64,000 nucleotides of DNA from JAIOSF01 sp963677755 (GTDB taxonomy: Bacteria; Campylobacterota; Campylobacteria; Campylobacterales; Arcobacteraceae), in assembly GCA_963677755.1 (NCBI GenBank), contig OY782506.1, positions 1,674,001 to 1,738,000 of the forward strand, in the 5' to 3' direction. Position numbers and translations under genes: made by a program. Shown one piece after another: positions 34,587-43,500 of this stretch (position 1 is the first letter of the stretch; each line of letters starts with the position of its first letter). The notes beneath the pieces were generated by a model that saw only the letters and a list, made by a program, of their open reading frames with translations, ran no database searches and was not told the DNA's origin.

Positions 34587-34608
34587 AAAAGTGAAATAAT
34601 TCACTTTT
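34587..34608 (-). terminator. Hairpin overlapping the BCCT stop codon
   Basis: A nine-base-pair stem (AAAAGTGAA with TTCACTTTT) with a 4-base loop starts at the last codons of the transporter. A T-rich stretch follows on the minus strand. It probably ends the BCCT transcript. Confidence 0.5.
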
Positions 34609-36172
34609 ATTTTAATTGTGAAGATTCACTTTTCAACCCTTTATATAAAGAATAACACATAATAAGAAGTACCATAGCAAAAGGGAGTCCTGTAGTTATT
34701 GCACCTGCTTGTAATGCTTGTAATGCTTCTTTCCCACCTACAAATAATAAAGCTCCAGCAATTAGCCCCTCTAAAGTAGCCCAAAATATTCTTTGTGGAA
34801 CCGGTGCATCTATTTTTCCACCTGCAGTAATGCTATCTATTACTAAAGAACCAGAATCTGAAGATGTAATAAAAAAGACCAAAACTAATACAATTGCAAG
34901 AAATGATGTTATGGAAGTCAATGGTAGATTTTCTAGCATTTGAAACATTGCCAATGACACATCACTAATTCCACCTGCTAACTGTCCTGTTTTTGCAATC
35001 ACTTGCTCTAAAGCTGACCCACCAAATGTACTCATCCATATAATTGTAATAAGTGTAGGGATAATTAAAACTGTTGCAATAAACTCACGTACAGTTCTCC
35101 CTTTTGAGATTCGAGCAATAAACATACCTACAAATGGAGACCATGAAATCCACCATGCCCAATAAAACACTGTCCATCCATGAAACCAATCTGTATCTTC
35201 CCTATTCACCCAATTACTAAGCGGAATAATATTTGTTATATAATCTCCTGCGGTGACAAAAATATTTGTAAAAATATTCATTGTTGAACCTGCAATTATA
35301 ACAAAAAACAAAAGTATTAAAGCTATAAACATATTTATATTACTTAAAATTTTTACACCACCATTGACACCTCTAATAACAGAAAAAATCGCGATTGAAG
35401 TTACAAAAATGATTATTGCAATTTGGGTAGGAGTTCCTGCATCTATTCCAAAGAGAAAATGGAGTCCACTACTTGCTTGTTGTGCTCCTAATCCAAGTGA
35501 TGTTGCTAAACCAAATATAGTTGCTAAAACAGCTAATAAATCTATAATATGTCCAGGCCATCCCCATATTCTATCCCCTAAAATTGGGTAAAAGGCTGAT
35601 CTTACTGTTAATGGTAGATTTTTATTATAGGTAAAAAATGCAAGTGATAATCCCACTATCCCATAAATTGCCCATGGATGTAATCCCCAATGGTACATAG
35701 TAGCTCCCATCGCTACACTTGCAGCTTCAAGAGTATTAGGTTCGACACCTAGTGGCGTTTTGTACCATGCAGTATAATATGCAACTGGTTCAGCTACACT
35801 CCAAAACATCAATCCTATTCCCATACCTGCTGCAAAAAGCATTGCAAACCAAGATATACGTGAAAATTCAGGCTTGGCATCTTTACCACCTAATCTTATT
35901 TTTCCAACAGGTAAAAATATCAATGCAATACAGAATATTACAAATATATTTCCACTTATCATAAATAGCCAATCAAAATTATTAATAGTCCACCACTTCG
36001 TTCCATCTAGTATCTCTTTCATAGAAGCTGGGAAAATCAAAGTTGCCCCAACAAATAATAAAATTAATACTGAACTGATAAAAAAAACTGGATTATGTAA
36101 ATCCATTCCAAATAGACTTACATTATCCTGTCCAACTTCATAATCAGTATCATAATCTACAACTTTTCTCAT
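34607..36172 (-). CDS. BCCT-family osmolyte transporter (betaine/choline/carnitine type)
   Basis: 521 residues with 12 hydrophobic segments and the family signature FAAGMGIGLMFWSVAEPVAYY. The tryptophan-rich region WAWWISWSPFVGMFIARISKGR lies in the middle, followed by the conserved TSSDSGSLVIDSI. BCCT carriers import glycine betaine, choline or carnitine with Na+ or H+ for osmoprotection. The GMGIG form is the one seen in Na+-coupled betaine carriers. There is no long C-terminal osmosensor tail, so regulation is probably transcriptional. A 232-base AT-rich region upstream carries two TGTAA...TTACA inverted repeats. The substrate cannot be fixed from sequence alone. Confidence 0.9.
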   Translation of the reverse strand: MRKVVDYDTDYEVGQDNVSLFGMDLHNPVFFISSVLILLFVGATLIFPASMKEILDGTKWWTINNFDWLFMISGNIFVIFCIALIFLPVGKIRLGGKDAKPEFSRISWFAMLFAAGMGIGLMFWSVAEPVAYYTAWYKTPLGVEPNTLEAASVAMGATMYHWGLHPWAIYGIVGLSLAFFTYNKNLPLTVRSAFYPILGDRIWGWPGHIIDLLAVLATIFGLATSLGLGAQQASSGLHFLFGIDAGTPTQIAIIIFVTSIAIFSVIRGVNGGVKILSNINMFIALILLFFVIIAGSTMNIFTNIFVTAGDYITNIIPLSNWVNREDTDWFHGWTVFYWAWWISWSPFVGMFIARISKGRTVREFIATVLIIPTLITIIWMSTFGGSALEQVIAKTGQLAGGISDVSLAMFQMLENLPLTSITSFLAIVLVLVFFITSSDSGSLVIDSITAGGKIDAPVPQRIFWATLEGLIAGALLFVGGKEALQALQAGAITTGLPFAMVLLIMCYSLYKGLKSESSQLK

Positions 36173-36340
36173 ATTACTCCTTTGTAATAATAGTGTTTAT
36201 TCACTAAATTCACTTTATTATATTAAAAAGTATTTAATAAAAACTAAAATATCTACAAAATTATCAAATTTATTGTAAATATTATACTTTTCTAGTGAAT
36301 TTTTTAATCTGTATTTTATGTTTAATTTGTAATATTTTAC

Positions 36341-36375
36341 TGTAAATAAATTACATACCACATGTAAAAATTACA
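36341..36375. promoter_or_regulatory. Two TGTAA-N-TTACA inverted repeats upstream of the BCCT gene
   Basis: TGTAAATAAATTACA (36341-36355) and TGTAAAAATTACA (36363-36375) lie seven bases apart, about 170-200 bases before the BCCT start. They share the half-site TGTAA with different spacers (5 and 3). They may be regulator sites, or simply chance in very AT-rich DNA. The rest of the 36173-36404 gap shows no gene. Confidence 0.35.
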
Positions 36376-36404
36376 ATATTTTTAAGAGAAACCTGAGTGA
36401 TATG

Positions 36405-36983
36405 TTATGAAAAGTCTTTTATTTTTAAAATCTCTTTAATAAATATTTCAAAATCAGCTTTACAACTCCCTGCAAAACTATTTTCTAAAAATTTATTTAT
36501 CCCTTTATTTTTGTGTTGTACAATCGGAACTATTTTTATTCCTGTAATTTCAGACATAAAATGTGATTCATCTGCTTCTTCATAGGCATGATTTAAAATC
36601 GAACGGGAAAAGTTATTTAAAATATGATAATAGATATGTAAAAATTCTAGTTCATTTACATGTAAAGAATAAAGATGTGTCACTATCTTTTCATTTTCAT
36701 GGGAAACAACACCTTTAACTTTTTCAGGTCTTACTTTTATCCCTATTTCTTCTTTTATTTCTCGTACCAAAGCATCTAAAAGTGGTTCACCCTCTTCCAA
36801 AGTTCCACCGGGAAATCCTATGCGACCATCCCATCTATCTATCATAATAACAGCTGGACAGCGTGTATGTTTAATCTCATCATCAAAATATTTCCAAGGT
36901 GCTATCTCATCTGTATAGATAGATAAAAATACTGCGTTTTTTTTATTGTGACTAATCTTTCCAAAAGGGATTCGATTAGTCAA
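36405..36983 (-). CDS. NUDIX hydrolase
   Basis: 192 residues with a complete Nudix box, GX5EX7REUXEEXGU, at GGTLEEGEPLLDALVREI continuing into KEEIGI. NUDIX enzymes hydrolyse nucleoside diphosphate derivatives such as NDP-sugars, dinucleotides or oxidised nucleotides. The N-terminal part (RCPAVIMIDRWDGRIGFPGG) is reminiscent of NUDT16-type proteins; this resemblance is from memory and not proven. The ATG overlaps the alanine racemase stop by eight bases, so it closes the gltB-gltD-ankyrin-argB-alr run. The substrate is unknown. Confidence 0.85.
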   Translation of the reverse strand: MTNRIPFGKISHNKKNAVFLSIYTDEIAPWKYFDDEIKHTRCPAVIMIDRWDGRIGFPGGTLEEGEPLLDALVREIKEEIGIKVRPEKVKGVVSHENEKIVTHLYSLHVNELEFLHIYYHILNNFSRSILNHAYEEADESHFMSEITGIKIVPIVQHKNKGINKFLENSFAGSCKADFEIFIKEILKIKDFS

Positions 36984-37986
36984 TGATAACTCTTTTTATA
37001 GATGGTTTTAGATTGGTGAGTATTTCATATTTGATTGTATTATGTATTTGTGCTAAATGTGTAACATCATCAAATACACATACCTCTTCATCATTAGACT
37101 CTACAGAAAAACTATCCATAGAAACACGACCAAGTATCTCTAAACCATTTGCAATTTTTCTTTCTTTGTCACTATTTGCTCTAAATAAGCCATCTCCATA
37201 TCCCACATTATAATTAGAAACTATCATATCTCTAGAAGCAATAAAAGATTTACTTCCATATCCAATATGTTCCCCTTTTTGTATGTTTTTTATAGCTAAT
37301 TGTTCTGCATATAAAGAAAGCACAGGTTGTAAATACTTCTCTTGCATCGTGTCAAGGTAACCATATATACCTATCCCTATTCTGGCCATATCATACTTAT
37401 TCATATCTACTTTAAATACACCTGTACTATTTGCACAATGCACTCTAAATTTATATTCTATATATTTTTTAGTCTCAATAATTGCTAATTGAAAAATCTC
37501 TTCTTGTTCTTTTGTGATAGTATTTTCTTCGTCTGAACAGCAAAAATGTGTAAAAATACCTTTTAAAATAAGATTTTTGTCTTTAATTATTTCACAAGCT
37601 TTTTGAATCTCATCAAGGTAAAGACCATTTCTATTCATTCCTGTATCTATTTTAAGTTCACAGATACTATTAGTTGGAAGTTTTTTTAATAATGAAAGGG
37701 AATTGATTGAAATTATTATATTGTTATTTTGTTTCTGCGTTGGTACATCATAAAGCACTAATATTGATTCAAAATCAAATTTGGAAGCTATGGCAGCTTC
37801 CCTTAAATCTCTAACAAAAACATGTTTGATTCCATAAGTATTAGCCATAGAAGCAATTTGTTCTATTCCATGACCATAAGCATTGTCTTTTAAAGCGATT
37901 GCTATTTTACTTTTAGAACCACAAACTTTAGAAAAATAATCTAGATTATGAAAAAAAGCTTTTTGCTTGAGTTTTATATATCCCAT
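36976..37986 (-). CDS. alr: Alanine racemase
   Basis: 336 residues, fold-type III PLP enzyme. The PLP lysine is Lys33 in ALKDNAYGHG, and the C-terminal beta-domain has IGYGSKSF with the second catalytic tyrosine. The substrate-side ARIGIGIYGY is also present. It makes D-alanine for peptidoglycan. The length is shorter than E. coli Alr (359) but complete. The gene starts three bases after the argB stop, within the same run. Pairing of a cell-wall gene with argB and gltBD looks incidental to a long operon rather than a pathway link. Confidence 0.93.
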   Translation of the reverse strand: MGYIKLKQKAFFHNLDYFSKVCGSKSKIAIALKDNAYGHGIEQIASMANTYGIKHVFVRDLREAAIASKFDFESILVLYDVPTQKQNNNIIISINSLSLLKKLPTNSICELKIDTGMNRNGLYLDEIQKACEIIKDKNLILKGIFTHFCCSDEENTITKEQEEIFQLAIIETKKYIEYKFRVHCANSTGVFKVDMNKYDMARIGIGIYGYLDTMQEKYLQPVLSLYAEQLAIKNIQKGEHIGYGSKSFIASRDMIVSNYNVGYGDGLFRANSDKERKIANGLEILGRVSMDSFSVESNDEEVCVFDDVTHLAQIHNTIKYEILTNLKPSIKRVIID

Positions 37987-37989
37987 TTT

Positions 37990-38844
37990 TTACTTCTGTA
38001 AAAATTGAGTACCAATACCATCACTTGTAAATAGCTCTAGTAAAATACTATGTTCAACTCTGCCATCAATTATATGAGCTTTTTGCACCCCATTATAAAT
38101 GGCATCAATACAACTATCAACTTTTGGTATCATTCCACCTGCGATTGTACCGTCATCTTTATATCGTTGTACATCTTCTTTATCAAGTGAATTTAAAAGC
38201 TCTTTGTTTTTATCTAAAACCCCAATTGTATCAGTTAAGAATAATACTTTATTTGCTTGAAGTGCAATAGCAACTTGTGAAGCTGCTATATCTGCATTGA
38301 TGTTAAATCCAGGGTGATTTGGTTTTTCACTATTTGCAATAGGTGCAATAACAGGAACAAATCCCTCTTCAATTAAATCTTCAATCATCTCTGCATTTAT
38401 CGAAGTTACTTCACCTGTAAAACCAAACTTTCCACCATCTTTTGCAATAGCTTCTATACAGCTACTATCTTTTCCACTAATACCAATAGCTTTAGTTCCA
38501 TGATAGTTTAATAAAGAGGTGATATTTTTATTTATATCTCCACTTAAAACCATCTCAACAATTCTCATACTATCTTCACAAGTTACCCTATGACCGTCTA
38601 CAAAGGTTGAAGGTATTTGCAGTTTATTAAGCATATCAGATATTTTTGCTCCACCACCATGAACAATAACTGGTTTGATACCAACAAGTTGTAAAAGTGT
38701 AATATCTTTTGCAAACTTTTCTTGTAATTCTGGGCTAGTTTGAGCACTACCACCGTATTTTATAACTATTGTTTTATTTCTAAATTCTTTTATATATGGC
38801 AACGCATCAAGGAGCGTTTTTATTTTTTCTTGTTTGACTTTCAT
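37990..38844 (-). CDS. argB: Acetylglutamate kinase
   Basis: 284 residues of the amino-acid kinase family. The N-terminal phosphate loop is VIKYGGSAQ, and VHGGGAKISDML binds the substrate. The N terminus has the extra helix (KIKTLLDALPYIKEF) seen in arginine-inhibited hexameric acetylglutamate kinases, so feedback inhibition by arginine is likely. It makes N-acetylglutamyl phosphate in arginine synthesis from glutamate, the product of the upstream gltBD. The ATG overlaps the ankyrin-gene stop (ATGA), showing translational coupling. Confidence 0.95.
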   Translation of the reverse strand: MKVKQEKIKTLLDALPYIKEFRNKTIVIKYGGSAQTSPELQEKFAKDITLLQLVGIKPVIVHGGGAKISDMLNKLQIPSTFVDGHRVTCEDSMRIVEMVLSGDINKNITSLLNYHGTKAIGISGKDSSCIEAIAKDGGKFGFTGEVTSINAEMIEDLIEEGFVPVIAPIANSEKPNHPGFNINADIAASQVAIALQANKVLFLTDTIGVLDKNKELLNSLDKEDVQRYKDDGTIAGGMIPKVDSCIDAIYNGVQKAHIIDGRVEHSILLELFTSDGIGTQFLQK

Positions 38845-39203
38845 ATGGATCTTTTTCTTTTGTTTTTTAAAAATATATATTTATCAGGATCTAAGCTATC
38901 AAGAAAATCTATAATATCACGATCTTTCATCTTTACGGCATACATATATGTTTCACTACTTACATGTGCACCATTGTTGATTAAAAATTCTACTGCTTCT
39001 AGATGTTTATCTTTTATAGCATAATCTAAAGCTGTCATATTGAAAGCGTCTTTATCATTTATTCTTGCTGCATAACTTAACAATAGTCCCATAGATAAGG
39101 TATCATTTTCTCTTGTAAAATGCATCAAAAGGGTAAATCCATTTGGATCAGATGTATTAGCATCAGCCCCATTTTGTAATAAATTAAATAAATCTTCTTT
39201 CAT
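38841..39203 (-). CDS. Small ankyrin-repeat protein
   Basis: 120 residues made of about three ankyrin repeats (NGFTLLMHFTRENDTLSMG, NMTALDYAIKDKHLEAVEFL, and a degenerate third). Ankyrin repeats bind other proteins; there is no enzyme domain, signal peptide or membrane segment. It lies between gltD (8-base gap) and argB (4-base overlap) in the nitrogen operon. A role as a binding partner for glutamate synthase or acetylglutamate kinase is a guess from position. The function is unknown. Confidence 0.82.
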   Translation of the reverse strand: MKEDLFNLLQNGADANTSDPNGFTLLMHFTRENDTLSMGLLLSYAARINDKDAFNMTALDYAIKDKHLEAVEFLINNGAHVSSETYMYAVKMKDRDIIDFLDSLDPDKYIFLKNKRKRSI

Positions 39204-39211
39204 AATAATGA

Positions 39212-40576
39212 CTAACTTTTTAAATTTTTTATAATAAACTTTGCAGCTTCTTTTCCATCAGCTGCAGCTCTAACCGCCAAATCAGCACCACGAACGCTAT
39301 CTCCACCTGAATAAATCTTTTCATTTGATGTTTGATACTGTTGATTTACTTTTAAACCATTCCATTTATCTAATTCTAACGAACTTTCCTTAATAAATGA
39401 TGGTACTTCTTGTTCAAATCCAAGTGCAAGTATAATAATATCTGCTGCTTCTAAGTACTCGCTATTTTCTACTATTTGAACACTTTGTCTTCCTGAGTTA
39501 TCTGGTTGACTCATTTGAGTTTTTAAAACCACTACACCTTCACTTGTAATTTCTTTAGGTGATACATTAAATACAAATTCTACACCCTCTTCTTTTGAGT
39601 TTACAACCTCTTTTTTAGATCCGGGCATATTTATCTCATCTCTTCTATAAAGACATTTAACAGTTGATGCACCCTCTCTTATTGATGTTCGTACACAATC
39701 CATAGCAGTATCTCCACCACCAATAACAACTACATTTTTATCTTTTACATCTATAAATTTTTCAACTTTTTCATCAAAGTTTCTTTTTTGAATTGAGGTT
39801 AAAAACTCCATAGCTAGGTAAACATTATCACTATTTTCACCATCTATTCCCGGTTTTCTCCCTTTTGTTGCACCAATTCCTAAAAAAACTGCATCATAAG
39901 AGTTTTCTAACTCTTCAAATGATTTATCATTCCCTATCTCACAATTTGTATAAAGATTCATACCAGCTTCTATTAACCAATCAATTCGTCTTTGTACTCT
40001 GAATTTATCAAGTTTAAATCCTGGAATTCCATAAGTTAAAAGTCCACCTGCTTTTGAAGCTCTTTCATACATATCTACATCAACACCTGCTCTTAAAAGA
40101 AAAGTAGCCACACTAATTCCAGCAGGTCCGCTTCCCACAACAGCCACTTTTTTTCCTATTTTTGTTTGTGCAAATTTTGGTTTGAAACCTTGTTCAAATC
40201 CAGTCTCACTTATATGAGTTTCAACAGCACCAATTGTAATAGCTCCATGTGTATCATTCAAAGTACAATCACCTTCACACAATACATCTTGAGGACAAAT
40301 TCTTCCTAAAATCTCAGGGAAAGGTGAAGTTTCATTTGAAATATTAAAAGCTAATTCAATATCATTTTGTGCAGTTTGTTTGAGCCATGCAGGGATAATA
40401 TTGTGTAGTGGACATTTATTATGACAATAAGGGTCACCACAACCTATACATCTTTCAGCTTGTTCACTCGCTTTATTTTTATCAAATACATTATAAACCT
40501 CTTTGAAGTCTTTTATTCTCTCCATAACCCCTCTTTTTGAAGGATTATTTCTATCTACTTTTGTAAAATTTAACAT
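39212..40576 (-). CDS. gltD: Glutamate synthase, NADPH small subunit
   Basis: 454 residues. The N-terminal cysteine cluster CIGCGDPYCHNKCP holds [4Fe-4S] ligands. FAD binding is at VAVVGSGPAGISVATFL and NADPH binding at VVVIGGGDTAMDCV, and the C-terminal GGDSVRGADLAVRAAADGKEA closes the FAD site. It passes electrons from NADPH to the large subunit for 2-oxoglutarate + glutamine to two glutamates. It starts four bases after gltB ends, so the two are coupled. Length and motifs are normal. Confidence 0.96.
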   Translation of the reverse strand: MLNFTKVDRNNPSKRGVMERIKDFKEVYNVFDKNKASEQAERCIGCGDPYCHNKCPLHNIIPAWLKQTAQNDIELAFNISNETSPFPEILGRICPQDVLCEGDCTLNDTHGAITIGAVETHISETGFEQGFKPKFAQTKIGKKVAVVGSGPAGISVATFLLRAGVDVDMYERASKAGGLLTYGIPGFKLDKFRVQRRIDWLIEAGMNLYTNCEIGNDKSFEELENSYDAVFLGIGATKGRKPGIDGENSDNVYLAMEFLTSIQKRNFDEKVEKFIDVKDKNVVVIGGGDTAMDCVRTSIREGASTVKCLYRRDEINMPGSKKEVVNSKEEGVEFVFNVSPKEITSEGVVVLKTQMSQPDNSGRQSVQIVENSEYLEAADIIILALGFEQEVPSFIKESSLELDKWNGLKVNQQYQTSNEKIYSGGDSVRGADLAVRAAADGKEAAKFIIKNLKS

Positions 40577-40580
40577 TCTA

Positions 40581-43500
40581 TTAATCTCCCTGCTCTGGGT
40601 TTAAAGGTAAAATTGTCATATCTTTTGGTTTTACCATCCAGAAATTTCTAATCTCTGATCTAAAGTGCTCTAAAATCTCTTCCGCTTTTGCAGATTCTGT
40701 TTCTTTCACATAATCTTTTAGTGTGTTTTTCAAATAAATTCTTTCTAACTCTGTATCATCTGTATCAATTCTAAGAGCCTCTATTAACTCTTGATTCATC
40801 TTATCAGTAAATTCTCTATTTGGGTCATATATAAACGCTAAGCCACCTGTCATACCAGCTCCAAAGTTAATACCTGTTTGACCTAAAATTACCACAATTC
40901 CACCTGTCATATACTCACATGGAGAATCACCAGTTCCCTCAACTACAGCTATAGTCCCAGAGTTTCTAACAGCAAATCGTTCTCCTACTGTAGCTCTAAC
41001 ATAGAGTTTTCCACCTGTTGCACCATATAAACATGTATTACCAGCTCCTGCATACTGACTACCTTGAAGAGCAGGTTTAATAATGATTTTTCCACCACTC
41101 ATACCTTTTCCAACATAATCATTTGCTACACCATCAAGATAAATAGAAACACCCTTACTTAAAAATGTTCCAAATGATTGTCCAGCAACTCCTGTTAAAT
41201 TGTATATGATTGTATCTTCTGGAAGTCCAGCATCACCATATCTAGTAGCAATTTCACCTGAAGTTAAAGTACCAAAACTTCTATTTAAGTTTGAAATTTC
41301 TGCATCTACAGTTACAGGAATATTTGGACTTTGTATTGTTGGAAGTACTTTTCTTAATAATTTATGTGAATCTTCATTTTGATCATAAGGGATATTTGAC
41401 TCAACTTGACAAGTGTCAATTCCATCAATTCTTCTTAATACATTTTGAAAATCAAATTTTTGTGCAAATTCATCATCAAGTACTTTTAATAAATCACTTC
41501 TACCAATTATTTGCTCTATTGATGTATATCCTAAACTAGCCAATATCTCTCGTATATCTTGTGCTAAAAATTCAAAATATGAGATCAATCTATCAACTGT
41601 TCCACTAAATTTTTCTCTTAAATCTTCATCTTGTGTTGCTACACCTACACTACATTTATTTGTATGACAAATTCTTAAAATTTTACATCCTAGAAGTGTC
41701 AATGCTGATGTACCAAAAGCATAACTTTCAGCACCAAGCATTGCTGCTTTTACCACATCAAGTCCAGTTTTTAATCCACCATCTGTTTGAAGATGTACCA
41801 TACCTCTTAAATGATTTGCTTTGAGTGAGTTATGTGCTTCACTAAGACCTAACTCCCAAGCATTTCCAGTATGTTTTATAGATGTTAAAGGAGCAGCTCC
41901 TGTTCCACCATCAGCACCACTAATAATAATTTTATCAGCATATGCTTTTGCAACACCAGAAGCGATAGTTCCAACCCCGATACTTGAAACAAGTTTAACT
42001 GCAACTTTTGCTTTTGGATTTATTTGTTTTAAATCAAAAATTAATTGTGCTAAATCCTCAATCGAATAAATATCATGATGAGGAGGTGGTGAAATCAGTG
42101 TAACACCTGGAGTTGTATGTCTCAATGTCGCAATCATTGGAGTTACTTTTGAACCTGGTAGTTGTCCACCTTCACCAGGTTTAGCACCTTGAGCTAGTTT
42201 AATTTGTAACTCTTCACAATTTACTAAATATCCTGGAGTTACACCAAATCTTCCTGATGCAACTTGTTTAATCTTAGAATTTTTAATTGTTCCAAATCTT
42301 TTTGGATCTTCTCCACCTTCACCTGAGTTACTTTGTGCACCAATTGTATTCATTGCAGTTGCTATTGCTTCATGAGCTTCAACAGATATAGAACCACATG
42401 ACATAGCAGCAGCTGCAAATCTTTTAAAAATATCTTCTTTTGATTCTACTTCATCTATACTTATAGTTTGTCTATCACTTTTAAATTCAAAGAAATCACG
42501 AATAAACTTTAATCCTCTATTTTCTACAAGATTTTTAAGCCCTTTAAAATCACTAATATCTTCTTTTCCTGTAGCATTTTTATTATGCATTGCATGAGTA
42601 ACTGCTGGTGCATAATCATGATATTCACCACCATCAATATATTTATAAAATCCACCCATATTAAGTGGGAACATAGATTTATCATCAAAATATGCTCCTA
42701 GGTGTAGAGCTTCAATTCTTTTTTCAATATCTTCATATCCCAAACCTGCTAAGTCACTATTTGCATGTTCAAAACAATCTTTTACTATTTTATCACTTAA
42801 ACCTACAATATCAAATAAAGATGAATTTCTATAACTTGCAATTGTAGCAATACCCATTTTTGACATAATTTTAAGTAAACCGGCACCAACTGCTTTCATA
42901 CTATTTTTTAATTTCTTTTGTAACTCATACGAAGAGATATTTTTTCTTTCATAATAAGAGATAATTGAAGCATACATCATATATGGATAGATTACTGATA
43001 CACCAAATGATATTAATACAGCTGCACTATGTGGGTCATACACTTCACTTGTAACTGCAACTATTGACACTCTACTTCTTTTTTGTTCATTTTGTAGTTT
43101 ATGATTTATATACCCTACTGCCATTGCCATTGGGATTATTTTAGAATCTTTTGATACTTTTCTATCATCTAAAATTACAATACTTATATTTTCATTTACC
43201 ACTGCATCTTTTACTGATAAATAAAGTTTTTCTAATGACTCTTCTAAATTAGTTGTAAATGTTGTGCTGAATGTTTTATTTTGAAAATCTTCATCATAAA
43301 GAGGATCTGTACTATCACCAAATCTTTTCATTACATCAAATTTTTCTTTCATAAGAAGTGGACTAACAGCTTTTAATCTTTTTGTATTATGTTCACTCTC
43401 TTCTAAAATATTGTAAGAGTGACCAAGTCCAGTATTTAAAGACATAACTATCTTTTCTCTATATGGGTCAATTGGTGGGTTTGTTACTTGTGCAAATTTT

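Noticed and set aside
36173..36404. A gene in the AT-rich gap upstream of the BCCT transporter
   Set aside because: No frame of useful length with a ribosome site; only inverted repeats are visible.
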